Shown here: piece after piece, positions 35,301 to 48,239 of the stretch | How positions within the stretch are numbered: position 1 is the first letter of the stretch | Layout: each line of letters opens with the position of its first letter | NCBI GenBank assembly: GCA_036345935.2 | Contig: JADWOT020000008.1 | Span: 6,082,324 to 6,146,323 of the forward strand | Source of the DNA: Taenia hydatigena | Taxonomy: Eukaryota; Platyhelminthes; Cestoda; Cyclophyllidea; Taeniidae | DNA: 64,000 nucleotides | Reading direction: 5' to 3' | The notes under the pieces: model-generated | What the model was told of the DNA's origin: nothing | The model's input: the letters and a program-made list of their open reading frames with translations, nothing else | Databases searched by the model: none | Translations under genes and position numbers: made by a program

Positions 35301-38000
35301 TCATCTTCAATTGTTTCTTAAATTACGAGATGGTTGTGATGAGTTGAGCAATAAATAATGCAGCATTTTCTAATGCCTTATTAGGTTTCTAAGCTGTGGC
35401 TAAATTTGTGGAATGAAATTGGTTAGCGCAACGATGCCTTCGAAATGTGGTAAAAAATTACCCTCACTAAATGCTCATTTTTAAATTTTTTTAACACTGC
35501 AGTATTAGTGACTTGGTGTGTGCATTTCTGAGAGCTCTATCAACCTCTACAATGGGTTTGGCAATGGGAGATGATTTGTGCCAACCATTGTTGTTGTTGC
35601 TAATACAGAGAAGTCAGATTACCATTGGGTTGTACAAAGATTCTGTTGTGCCTAATTGATGATTTAGAGAGACTCTGTGTCCCTTCGCACACACTGCAGT
35701 ATCAATGCGTGTAGGAAGTATATTCTCCGTCTATAATGTTGCCCTTAAATCGTTACCGAGAGGAGTGACTCTGTGACCTGCCATAATTGTGAAGGTGACT
35801 TATTCATGGGATTTATCTTTTGCACTTCATTTGAGGTCGTAATCCCTTCGGGTGTAAAGCACTTCATTCTTAAACCATCTGAGATTGCTGATCACCGTGC
35901 ATTACTGCATGAGGGGAGGTGACTGATCCACACACTGAACGAGGCACGCCAACCACCTACTGATTTGCCTCTTGGACAGAGAAAATGAACTACTTGGAAG
36001 TAGCGCTGAATAATGTCTATCTCACTTGCTGCTGCACGTTAACCACTTCCTATGCGCGAACAATGAAGCACACATTCAGGCATGCTTAGTGATGTTTCTC
36101 ACCTCTTAATATCAAACAAATAAAATCGAAGCAGAAGGCAAGAATGCACCCGCTCAGAACACAAAAGTGTTTGCGCGCGTGTACTAGAGAAACACAGACA
36201 GACGAGACATAATCCCAATATTTAGAAGAAAAAGCCGATGATTTAGGAGAGCAAATGTCGGCCTAAATCACTAGATAGTACAAACTAAAGTAAAAGAAAT
36301 GTTTAGGAATCTACAAGAATGATGCTTGCACCTCTTTCCATCCACGATGCACGCTTTCACGTTACTTTTGCAGATATTCACACAGAACTGGCATCTTTTA
36401 ATAACGAATAAGAAGAAAAGTTTAGAAAGCGTCGATGCAAATACTGCCTACGCTCGGTGCATTCTAGGTAAGCATTTGCCGCAGCTTAGGCTTCCTCGTT
36501 ATCACCACCGCTTTTGGGTTCGCTACTAGTGCGCAAAAATGGGTTGAAGAAGCCGAAACAAATGACGTTGAGATTCGTGGAATGGTGATGAACGACCATA
36601 TGCGGTTGGTGCAGACGAGCGAAAGCCGGTTTCAACAGGCAGACGAAACTCTCCTCTGTAGATTAGCATGGAAGAGATATTGCAAAACTGGATTGCAGGA
36701 GCTTTGTAAGCGGTAGCTAAGCAGATGGATTAGTGCTACGATAAGGTGCATTCATAATCATTACATCTTTGGCATCTCTTAGTTGCCTGCGTCTCATGTG
36801 GGACATTTGTTGCCAAATAAGACTAAACAATTATTTTACAGTCTACTTACTAGGCAACAGCATCTGCTTCACAAAGTATACCTATACCTTAAAATTCCAA
36901 ATCGTGTTTCGTTACCTTTGGGGACAAGTGGATGGTAAGGCGTCGACCAAATCTACAAGGATAAATTTCTTGCGAACCTCGCCTTATGATTTTCATCGTT
37001 TGCCTCACTTATTAGTGAAGTAGAAACAACAGTTCCGCCAGAGTATTTAACGAATCCAATGTGCATTCAGTGATGGAGGGTGTAGATGGGGGCAAAGTCG
37101 TTGCTTATTAACTGAAATGACGGACCATAGTCGAAGGATAAGTAGTCCAGTTACGCTGTCAATACGAAGTTACAATGCAGGAAGGAGGAAAGGAGGGGTG
37201 AATAGGGCTGTCCATAATTGGGTTCCATTTAGGCCACTTCGTAGGCCAACACATGAGCACCATCCCAAAACGCCTAACCATCTTTGTTTCCACTCCCTGA
37301 TAACTTATTTGCGATTCCTTTCTCCAAACCGCAATCATTGGACTGATTGGACTAACTTGGAGGTCCGCTATTTAGGCGCTGACCATCCATCAAATATGTA
37401 AAATGCTTCTCGAAAGGGCACAGACACGAAACAGCATTTGGCAACCAGTATGTATGGGCTGGCGCAAGCCATCACAAATGATCGCCTGAGATTGTGAGAT
37501 GGTTTTTTGAATGATCTGCTGTAGAGCAGTAAATTCGTTCTTCATGCTATATGCTCTACTTACAACGTAAACATGTCTTGCTGATGGTAGATAAGAACTT
37601 CGGGAAGCGTAATATCAACCAGCAACTTAGTGCTACAAATTGACTCCATTGTGTGGTGATTAAATGCATACGCCTTACAAGTGATTGTATCGAAGCATTT
37701 GCAACTAGTTGCAATGCAGTGTTTGCCATTGCAATCCGTTAACGAGAATGGCCTTAATTAAATATTTACTAATCAACCATTTTACTGACATAACAGTTGT
37801 AATGAATTCTACAAATGTGTAGCATTTCGTATGGCAAAATACACTCCAAAATAGTGATGGTTTGATTTGTCTTTGTATTGGCATTTATTGGCACTAAAAT
37901 GTGTCAAAATAAAGACCATCCCTAAGAAAAAAGGAATTAACCGAATTGACCAGCACAAAAGTAAGAAATCGTGGGAAGAAATGGGTGGATAAATGCTTTA

Positions 38001-41000
38001 GAGGAATGGTGTCAAAAGATTTTGCTGTTTTACCATCTGAACCTTTGTTTCTTGTTTAGAATTTCTTATAACCAACGCTTCTTGAGCAGCGACCCTCTTA
38101 GCAGCATTGTTTGATTCATTTTTGTAGCGAATTTAATTAACCACAGCGAAACTTATGTAGAAAGCCTTTGCTTCTCTTAAACTATCGATTCGCTGCTACA
38201 ACAAATGTACTATCTACCTTTATTTAGCGCTAATGGTGACAAGATGTTTGGTAATAAATAGGGAATCAAGAATGTTTTGTAATTCTTAATGTAATTATGG
38301 AGTCGTAAAGCCGGGCTCCTGAAGCAGTCCAGTGAATTACCTTTGGAGTATTTGGTCTTGCTGAGAATGCAAGACAGCAATATAGAAAAATTTGAAACTA
38401 ATTTGTTTCTTTCTTGGAGCATCATTGAATCCATCAACTTCTTGCAATTCAGTTATGAAGCTAGCTGTAGAATTGAATTACTTCACAGCGATGTATGGAA
38501 AAGTCTGAGCGGGGTAAAGTGTGACGAGGAATTAGACAGGGGATCTAAGTTACCATGCTCAGGCTTCCTCACAAACAGTAAAGAAATGGGAGGCAAGACA
38601 TAGAATGTACGCTGTAAGGTCTGCTCAAGATGTCTGGAGTAGCCCGAACAGTTAAGTTATGCATGATTCAGAATGCAAATGCGCATGATGACCTTCTACT
38701 TAGACTTACTTAACACTAATGACTGACTCACCTATTCAAAGCAGGGACAGGAGGTAGGAATGTGTTTGCCCTTGTCGCAAATGCGATTTGCTTAGAAGTC
38801 GTGACACTAATTTACTTTGTTTTACCTCCACATTTCGCATCAAAGCAATTCTGAAATTCACTCCCAACGAAGTTGCTGTGCGAACAAAGTCGGGAAAGTG
38901 AAGCACTTCGGTCCGAGCAATGCGAATGCTCAAGTTGTCCACTAAAGTCCTAGCTGGCTAAAAGAAGTCGTGTTAAATACTCTCGAAAATTGCGTTGCGA
39001 TTCAAATGTCAATAAGCGGACACCTTTACTGTTGCGTCGTTGTCCCCTAGCGTATCTTCAGTTTAACCACGTTGACCAGCAAGGGAGGCCGAGCTTTACT
39101 TCTTACTATTTTATGTGATGAGTTTGGTCCCTCTACCTGTTTTTAGCTTTCAAATCACGAAGAGCGTGATGGCTAAGAAAGCAGATTTTATAAGAGGCTA
39201 AATTTACTTTAGCTCTAACCGTACAGCAGATTTACGGCCTGAGCCGAAGTCATCAACTCAATTTGCATAGAAGGGAAGTAGAAATGCATGTTTCAAATGT
39301 AACGATTGCATGGTGAACCTCACTCAAAGAGGTGGGAGAAGGTCGCAAATGCGTGGAGTGACGTTGAGTGAATTACGTATCCTATGTTTTCGGGTCTCGT
39401 TCGAAGATGTAAACTTTACTTTTCAAAACTACACAGCTCACCAGTTCTACGTTGTGCAAAAGGCCGTACATGCCTGAGATTAATGATAACCTACAGGGAC
39501 TGGTTAGTTTCTGTCAAGCATCGCCTTTATGGACTTTCAGTCCTTCAGTAAACTTGTAGCGTGTCTTTTCCCTTACTTTCACGTATTCAGAGGTTACTTG
39601 AAGCGATACATTGGTGATGTTAATGCGCCAACTTGATCCGGACGAACATACTGCCCGTTGTTGAGCAAATTAACTTGGATTTTATACAATTGGACGCAGT
39701 TTGATGTGTCAGAGACGCCCTTTGTGATTTCTCACTTGCTTATCCACACTGTCTCCGAGACAATTTTGTTGCATAAAGGGTACGTGGTGTCGTGCATGAA
39801 TAAATCTTTGACAGTGTTCGTCAAGTAGGTACGTCTTAAATACAGTTGATTTCACAGAATGCGCAGTAAACGGAAGTCCCAATTAAGTCCTGAGCTTACA
39901 ATGTCAAACGAGGGTCCGAATTCCATCCCGCTGCGTTTTTCAATGTGCTAGTTAGTCACTCATTGGCATATGTATCATCGTTGAAATAGAAAACAAGGAC
40001 TCTAGGCAACATTTAAGACTATTTCAAAGAAGGCCTCGTAAAATAAAAACATTTGCTTACTAGCCACCGTCTCCATTATGGTCTTTCCATCCATCCATGC
40101 ACCATCTACAAGCCGCTTTCGGCATGTGGATGGGAATGTCTAGAGTGCTACAATAGAGTGTGATCCCCACAGGCAAATATGAATCATTAGCACCTCCGAT
40201 CGGTTTCCGCACCTTCACTCTGCATACTCTCAATTTACAAAACCAAGCATGAAAGTTAACTTCACTAGCCCTAATAGCCCTTGAATTTGACCTTAAAATC
40301 GCGCTTTTAAATGGGAAAGGCACAACATGAAATTGTCGATTCAACTAATCAACGATAGCATGAGAAGTAGAATTTGTGAACAAGCATAGCTGTTGCAAGA
40401 ATTGGGACCGTATATAGGCATAACACAGCACAATTTGGCAAATGGAATTTGTTCTTGCCAAGACTTGCTTTCGTCTGGATGCAAACGAATTTCCCATGCG
40501 ACGATTGAAGTGTCTGCCGCAGCCGTAAAGCATACTAACCCCGGCGCCAAACCAAGCGGTTTCATTCGATATAGTAGAGGCTGACACATGTGCACACACA
40601 AAGCCTTCATTTTGGAAAGTAAAATTTTTAAGCCACAGTCGCAACTCCTTAAAAATCGTGTGCGCGAGGAAGTTGCAGGTGTTACTTAATCGCCGTAGTA
40701 GATGCGAGACGTAAAGTGCATGAAGTCACTACTGACGGAACCTTTAAACAGAGATAACTCCCAGTAATGAAACAGATCGCACATTGAGGGGTACTGTCTC
40801 AAATGGAAGTAGTAGTTCACCGCTTCCTGGATAAGGTGTCCTTAGACCTTGCTTCACTTTTCGCAACTCGCAGTGATTGCGTAGGAACCGACTAGATTTG
40901 CATCTTCGACAAGCTAAGGTGGCTTTTGTGTTTGCGATACCAAGTGGTACAGCAAGTAACATATTTTGTGTCTTTCAGTTGTTACAGCATCCCAATAGTG

Positions 41001-44000
41001 CGTGTTTTTGGGTCCACGATTTAAACCTTTAACTTGTTCGCTACCAGTGGGCGTGGATGGGTAAACCGACTTTCCTGCCTTATCGCAACTTCGCAAATGT
41101 GCAACTTGTCCCTTCTCATTTTTTTCTGAACAATAATTCCATGTCTCTGGTCAAGAAGGTGATGAAGAAATTGGGTTAAATGTGAGGAAACCAACATTGC
41201 ATCTGTTGTGGTCCGCTCCCCTCTCATAATTATTTGTTGCTATTTGATTACGAGAATTGCAAATCGTACTTTTTTACACCACAGCCGTATCATTATGGGA
41301 AAAGGAGTCGGCAAGCAATGCCGCCACCACTTTCCCGCAATGATATTTTGTTCAGAAATGGCAAATGTCACAGCTTGCCTTCTATCCTTCTTTCCTCCCT
41401 TTTTCCGAATGGCAAAGCAGGTGCATCTTAGAATAGAGCTCGGAAATATCCCCACTACTTTCAATTAGCCATTTCTTGAAACACACTTCAGAGATTAAAT
41501 TCATTACTTTTGAGCAGTATGGTTAAAATGACCTTAAAAGCATGATGATCTCGTCTTTCATTCATCGTTTAAACCTGCACTGAATGGGCAGAGAGCAACA
41601 AATCAAGTTAGTCTGCATCTGCGTTCGTGATACGGTGACACAAATCGCAGTGTCTTGAGGGCAAAGCATTGAGCTCTGGCAGACCGAAGGCCAAATTCGC
41701 CTAGTGAGACCTAGCATGAAGCCATGTCAAGTTGAACACACCATCCAATCTGTGTGCGTCTCTGGTTCGTAGTATTTTAGTTGAGTGCTTAAAATGTAAC
41801 GTTCAGAATGCCTTTTAGCCTGCAAAAGTGTGGAATAGGGCTTTCTCCTTCTCAAAAACGATATTTCTATTTACTTGATAAAAGCGTAAAATAATTCCTG
41901 TACATGCGTAGAACTTTGTTAACTCATCGAACAGAAGGCTTGAAGAGCCATATAAAATTAAGTTTGGAGTAGCAAGTTTGTTTTAATTCTGCAGTTATTT
42001 AAGACTTGCAACCGACTACTCACGTGTCCTTTGTCTGCGTGCCAAAGATTGACGTTAAGGCAATTGAATAACATTGTGGCATACACGTGGCACCATCCTC
42101 CATCAGCGACTTGGTTAAAAGCCGTGCCGCGCATTAACAGTCTGTACTAAAAAGTGGAATGGCGAAGAGGAAGCTTTTATGGGCTAATCAGTGTTGAAAA
42201 GGTTCAGCAACACGACGGCCCATAATTAATGTCCTCGGATAAACAAACTTAACGATTTCGCGATTGTGTGTGGGGTTTTCAAGCCGAACCCTAAAAATCG
42301 ATGTACAGGTTCTAAAACTTCCTCGCGATGCTTTCAAATTCATTGCATTCTTTGACTCACGCCTAAGATTTATTCTTAAAGCAGTAATATTATACAAGGA
42401 AGGAAAAGAAGAAAATGCAGGGCAATGTAAATTTTACAAGTGCTAGCATGTGTCTAAGTGTAATTATGAAGCGAATTTCCATACGAATGAGTCAAGCACA
42501 TCTCCAAGTGGGTAATTTAATCAGCTCTGGCAAATCATTTGAAGTAGACCCGATAGATACCCTCAATCTTTGAAATAAGCACATGTGGGCCGCATCTTGA
42601 GCACAAGAGATGGGACGAATATCACAGCTCATCTCCATCAATTGAAGTGTAAGTGAATTTCTCCCATGCAGCACTTAGACTTTTCTTTCGATTCTCCATA
42701 TATTGAGAGGCTAAAGTTTAGTCTAACAAGTCCAGAATAAAAATTAAGTTGAGAAATGCAGTTATTTTTTTGAATAGGAGTGAAGCATGTGCATCATTTT
42801 ATCCTCAAGAAGAGTGAAGTGGATTTTGTTATGGCTTTTACGCCATAATCGACATAAAAGCACTCAATCGCGATGAAAATGAATTGCTTCCAATAGTGAC
42901 GCGTCCTAACGAATAATAAAGGTCCTTATAACCAGCAGCTTTGAGTGCTATGTTGTCAGTGATTTATTTGAATTTTACTGTACTAGAATCACGGTCATTT
43001 TAACTCAGTTCTCGTGCTGTTTCACGATGGCACCAAACAACTTGGTTTGCGCATCCTCTCTTCCATGGCCGTCAGGTGTCAAAAGCTGGCACGGAGTCAG
43101 TCTCACAGAGATAACGAAGGAGATGTCACATCTATGTGACCAATGATGTTGGTGAGCCTCCTTAAAGACATCACAAGATCGTATACTTTTAGATTAATTT
43201 AAAGTTTATTTATTAGGTAAGAAAGATTTAAAGAGACAGAGTCCAAACTGTAAGCACACGGAACAATGATGACGCCTCGGGTTATGCGTGGAAAGTAAAA
43301 TACGAGTGATTAAAGCAGTCTCTTCTACAATTAGCAGAAGAGCTTAGCCACTCACTTACCATGCGACAGCGTGAATTGAGACCCGCTAGGTATGCGTATA
43401 ACTCAGACAATCAGCAATGTCCTCTTGCTGTGTTTATAGACTACACGTTATCATAAACGACATTGCTCGACTCTCCATTTCTAATTGCAATGCAATATAG
43501 GATTTGATACACAGCCTGCAGTATCGACAGATAATCCGGGTGTTTACCCACTTCGCCTGTCTACGCTACTAAGATGCGCCTCGGTGCCACTTGCTTCCCC
43601 TATTAATCAGTGATGTATTACATGATAAGTACTTATGCCCGGACTACTCAAACAGTCCAATAATTCAACTCATTTTTGCTCTTTGGAATTAGAGATTGGT
43701 CTAGAGACAGGCAGGCAAGCAAAGTAACGTCGCATTTGTAAACTTTCCCAGCATCAAATGTATGCTCAAAAGTGGTTTGGGGGTTAGGATAAACACTCAT
43801 TTTAATGAAGGCGCTTGGAAGCTAGAATCGAAATCTAAAACATAAACCTACCTCACTTAGTAGCTAGTCTGGATTTTGCATCTTTTGTCGATTAAAAATA
43901 ACATATGGAATTATAAGAAAATCTAGTGATCTCAACAAGCAATGACTTGAATTTTGCTTTCTTGGACTATGCTATCGTTAACTTGAATCTCTGTGAATGA

Positions 44001-44950
44001 GACGTTGCAATGAGACTGTCGAACCGATGGGAAAATGCGGCTTAACTCTAAATTGGTGTCAAAACTCCACTTCGAACTGCTGTCAAATGGGGCTCATGGG
44101 GTCGATTTGATTTCGTTGGCGAATTTCGCGCAAGGAGGCAACAGCGAAACAAGCAGTGTACTTTAAACTATCTTAAGGAGTCGTTTAATTTAATTGCACA
44201 ACTCCGTTTTTGGCAACTTTACACAGATTTGGTCATAACTAGCCCTCATCGAAGAACGCAAATTTTATCCATTGCCTTCGTTCTGAAGCTTATATAAAAA
44301 CATTTATTTATCTTATTGTTGAAACTTAAAAGTGGTTTGTTAGGCAAAATATGTAAAGAGTGGATTAACCGATGATACAACACAACATAAATGTATTTAA
44401 ATACATGAGGTGGTCATGTTTGATGAGGAATTTGAGCCAGAAAAGTAAAAGCACCTTCTAGGAGAAGCAACCTACTTCCATTGTTCCGCAAAATCCCTTG
44501 CGTAGTATTTTTAAACTTAGTCTTGCGTTTAACTGGGGCTTGGAAGGCGGCTTCTGCAGAGAAAGTTTTGCCGTCTGTGTTGAACTGTCACCTGCATCAT
44601 CAGTAAGGCGGTGTCAGCCTGTGACCCACTCGAGATGCTGTGATGTGCACCTGGAGCAGTGGATGAATTAAAGTGTACTCAAAGTATTTCGCCTTTTGCC
44701 TTTATTTTATTTTTTTTACTTCATTTTAAGTGCATTTATAAAATTTAATTATAGAAGCGTTTGCTTGCTGCGAACAAGAGACCTCATAATGTGCTTCATC
44801 CGAATTCCACTTTTAATCTATGTGGTGGATAAAAACAAAAGCAATGATTAACGATAGTAATGGTTGTAGACATATAAAACAACTCTCGATTTTTTGAATT
44901 CGATCGCTAGACGACAAGGATTTTAACCTATAGCATCACAAGGTGGGACA
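38001..44950 (+). repeat. S module copy 2
   Basis: Direct, diverged repeat of S copy 1 and inverse of S'. Its start joins A' copy 1 near 38000-38050, where the sequence already corresponds to about 19.85 kb of S copy 1. Some 300-400 bp at the S edge that are kept in S copy 1 and S' (3340-3480) are thus absent at this junction. It carries about 450 bp extra (about 43.6-44.1 kb) relative to S copy 1 (about 24.6-24.7 kb). Its other boundary, near 44950, is where matching to A' copy 1 (from about 25.98 kb) begins. No gene is recognised. Confidence 0.85.
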
Positions 44951-46469
44951 CAATGACTATATTTATTGGCAAAAATGTTCTAGTTGTGTGTGATTGTTTC
45001 CCTGCCTTATGTATTTAGTTCGTCCCGGACTGGAAGGGAGTGGCTTTCATTCGACGCAATTCCCACGCATTTGACGTGCCCTTTCGCAGACATACGTGAA
45101 CAAAGTATGCGGAATGCCTTCATCTCAAAAAATAATAAGTCTGTAGCAAATGGTAAATAAGAGCATTTTTCTTAATGATTAAAATTATGGTGGCAGAAGC
45201 TTAACTTCTCTTGGCTTATATATATATTAAGCGTCGGCATTTTTATTCTCTAAAGCTGTTGTTAATGAGGTTTATTTTGAATAACCGTAGCAAAGTATAA
45301 AAATTGCTCCCGCAATTGGATGAAAGCACTTTTAGTCCTTATTACGCCTCAACCACTTTTTGTAGCCCGGCAAGGCCTTCCTGATTGTAAAATTTCTTGT
45401 TCTCACGGTACACTGGGCGTACTTTAAAACTTCCGGTTGCATTTCAGAGGTGATTAACCCACTCTTGGATCTGCGTCAAAGTTCAGGCCTTCCTATTTGA
45501 GAGGGATTGGCCATTGTTATTTCCTGCGGAAGGAAGTACGCGAACTTGCGACAGCATGATCACACAGACATTTAATTTCAGAACCACATCTGACAGTGTG
45601 ATTTGCATTTCTTGGTGGCCTACAGGTTTCGTTCATCAATTAACATGAGAGAAAACAGTGCTTCGTGGCAGCTTTACGAAGCTGGAATGGAGTAGTGAAT
45701 TGCTTAAAAAAGGCGTTGCATTTGCAGTCATACTTAGGAAAGCCACGTAAATATTGAGATTATGAGACTAAGCCAGAAACACTTACGATGAACTAGTATA
45801 AGTTGGCAACTCAACTTCTTAGGCTAGTAAGCAAATTTTGGGCCTCATTAGGTGAGTAAATCTGTGAGCAATTCGTCGTATGTTACATAGATAGACCGCA
45901 TTCTTTCTAGGCAACTGGAACCCTTTTGAATGAGCCTTATACCCTTGGCTGTGGTATTGCAGTCCTACATGTCCGAGCACGAGGAAAGCGCTCTTATTTC
46001 GACAAGAGTTCTACGACCCACTTCCACATTTCTACCTTCCGATTTTTCGACACAGTGGCACGGGTTTGGGTTTGTTATCTTTTCACCCGCGAATCGCCCA
46101 ACGTAAGGCGAGGCGCACCCTTGATGCTGTCACCGGAACCGGTTTAGCAATTGACACTTAATAGCGCTGTCTCTCAGACATCACTGATAAGTTACTTGGA
46201 ATTTAAATAAAGGCGTTAGATTATTGAGTGATCTGGATTCCCTCCATTTTAACTCCAACAAGTTACTTACCACATTCGCAACGAATCGCAGTTGAATTAA
46301 ATTGCAGGATCTAACTTGCACTAGTACAGTCCAGTCCCAACCAGACCAGATATATCAACTTATGTCACAGGTTTGTCTCTTCCACCAAGTCAGCTTTGAC
46401 ACATTTTAGCATTGCACTTTGTGAAGCCTTTGAAGTTATTATGGTCGTGTGCGATTTGGCCAACTAATC

Positions 46470-47620
46470 GCATTCATCATTGTGCGTTTTTTGGATCTCG
46501 GGATAATATGGCGCAATTTTCTTTTCACTTCGTTGCTGATTTCAGATGCTATGTGCACCCTAAGAATGAAAGAGCAAACAAGACAGAGAACCTTGATTGT
46601 CCAAAACTGATGAATGTCTTTGAACTGCACTTGTGTTGCGTCTATTTATTGCTATTCTTTACATTTTTCCACATGTGGGGCTCCGTAGGAGATAGGGGAT
46701 CTAACTGGCATAATCCCGCCATTTTGATCTCACTGAGGCTACTCTAGGCCTAAATATGATTACAATCACAACAATCCCTAACTGTCTTCTTAATGTATGG
46801 ATTTGAGATCTAATTTCTTACTATTCTCCCTAACTTCTTTATAGCGTAAATTATCCATCTTCTCCTTCAGTTTTACTGCCATTTCACATCTGTCACCTCA
46901 CACAGACACACGTTAAAATGACAGCCAACTGAAACGACACATTTTCCGAGGAACCAAATCATTCGATGTTTACATAAGCACTGCAATATGCTCGCTATGG
47001 GCGATTACATTGATGAAATAGCAAATAGTCTATTAATGAGATGACAACATTGATGCCAATGCTGTCTGGTGTCTACTGGATGCATTTTTATAGATGTCCT
47101 AGAAATTTATTGGCATCTCATGCAAACGTTTTTCATTCCGCCTACTGTAACTAAAGGTAGAAGTGCATTTTAGAACTAATACCTGATATTGAAACCTTAA
47201 GCACTTTGCCATAGCAGGTGCTGTTCAATGGTGTGAGAGAGTGGATGAGATGAATGTCAAAGGCGATTTCCGTCAGATGAACTTCGTAGTGGAATCGGAA
47301 TGAAACTGTGCCATGAGAGAGTCAAACGCTTCTGCAAATTTAAAACAAAAGGCAAAATGATGATTTCAGAGCGTGATAACGAAAGGGAATTCAGCACGCA
47401 TCCCCTCTAGCAGATTGGTGCGCTTTTTTTCTGATCGCAATCTCTATCCCCGCTTCCAAAGGCTACAGTAAAATGAGATTAAATTGGGCTAAAAAAGGAT
47501 ATTAAAGCCATTTGTGTAGCGTCAGTGCCGTAAAAGAGGAAGGAAGAGACCAAAATGGGTTATTTATGCTTGGTTAAATGAAAGATCATAAATTACAAGT
47601 GATCGCCAATTCTCATATTT
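46470..47620. other. About 1.15 kb in A' copy 2 without a counterpart in the left arm
   Basis: In the left arm the sequences matching its two sides lie within about 40 bp of each other (about 17618-17660). The segment has no recognisable repeat ends, no long frame and no target-site duplication that I could see, so I cannot say whether it is an insertion here or a deletion in the left arm. Part of it (46470-46560) may still align to A' copy 1 near 28.0 kb, which favours deletion from the left arm. Confidence 0.55.
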
Positions 47621-48239
47621 CTGTTAGTGATCAGCAACGAACAAAGTTGCAAAATAATTGCATCCGAGTTTTTGAACTAAGATTGGCGCGACACTCATTG
47701 AGCAATGCGAAACATGCCATCTTTCAGTGATCTGCATATAGTCAGTTTTGACAAAACAATAGAAGACAGCACAATGCACATCGTTGGCATTTTTTAAATG
47801 ACAAGTCAAGAAAAAGGCAGTAAAACCGGATGTTTGTGTAATGAGAACTAACAAAATCCTGTACTGAATAGGCTTTCGTGAGCAGATTTCGCTTGTACTC
47901 GTGCAGTGTAATTTCGAGTGCGTATTGGGCAGAACCCGACAGTTACCTGTACTGTAAAAATTGGCATCTTTAAAAGGAAAACGCAAACAAATGAAGTCAC
48001 ACTAATCAGAGAAAACACCCGTCTGCACTCTGCTTGCAGACATGCTTTGTGGAACATTTTTCCGCTTGATAATTTCAGCAATAGCACTTATTTAGCCTGC
48101 GTTCTGATTCTAAATCAGAAAGATAAAAGCGTTTCGCTGCAATGTGACGATTTGGCGGATGTTACCTGTCAAAATACTCATACAGAATATCGCAGCCATA
48201 AAGCCATTCAGCTTGATCGGAAACGAGCAATTTCGTCTT

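Larger units (their letters stand above)
25981..38000 (-). repeat. A' module copy 1: diverged and internally shortened
   Basis: Reverse-complement copy of A and direct repeat of A' copy 2. Direct anchors with A' copy 2: 26940-27120 with 45430-45600; 27980-28030 with 46440-46495; 28240-28310 with 51225-51300; 28490-28560 with 51440-51510; 29305-29450 with 51965-52105; 29620-29725 with 53820-53915; 29825-29860 with 55530-55560; 30930-30960 with 57350-57380; 36310-36370 with 62310-62370; 37120-37190 with 63145-63215; 37870-37920 with 63850-63900. At 12.0 kb it is far shorter than A' copy 2 (at least 19 kb) because of several internal deletions. No gene is recognised. Confidence 0.87.

Noticed and set aside
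45220..45235. Short TA-rich run resembling a microsatellite
   Set aside because: Only a few dinucleotide units; within expectation for AT-rich DNA.
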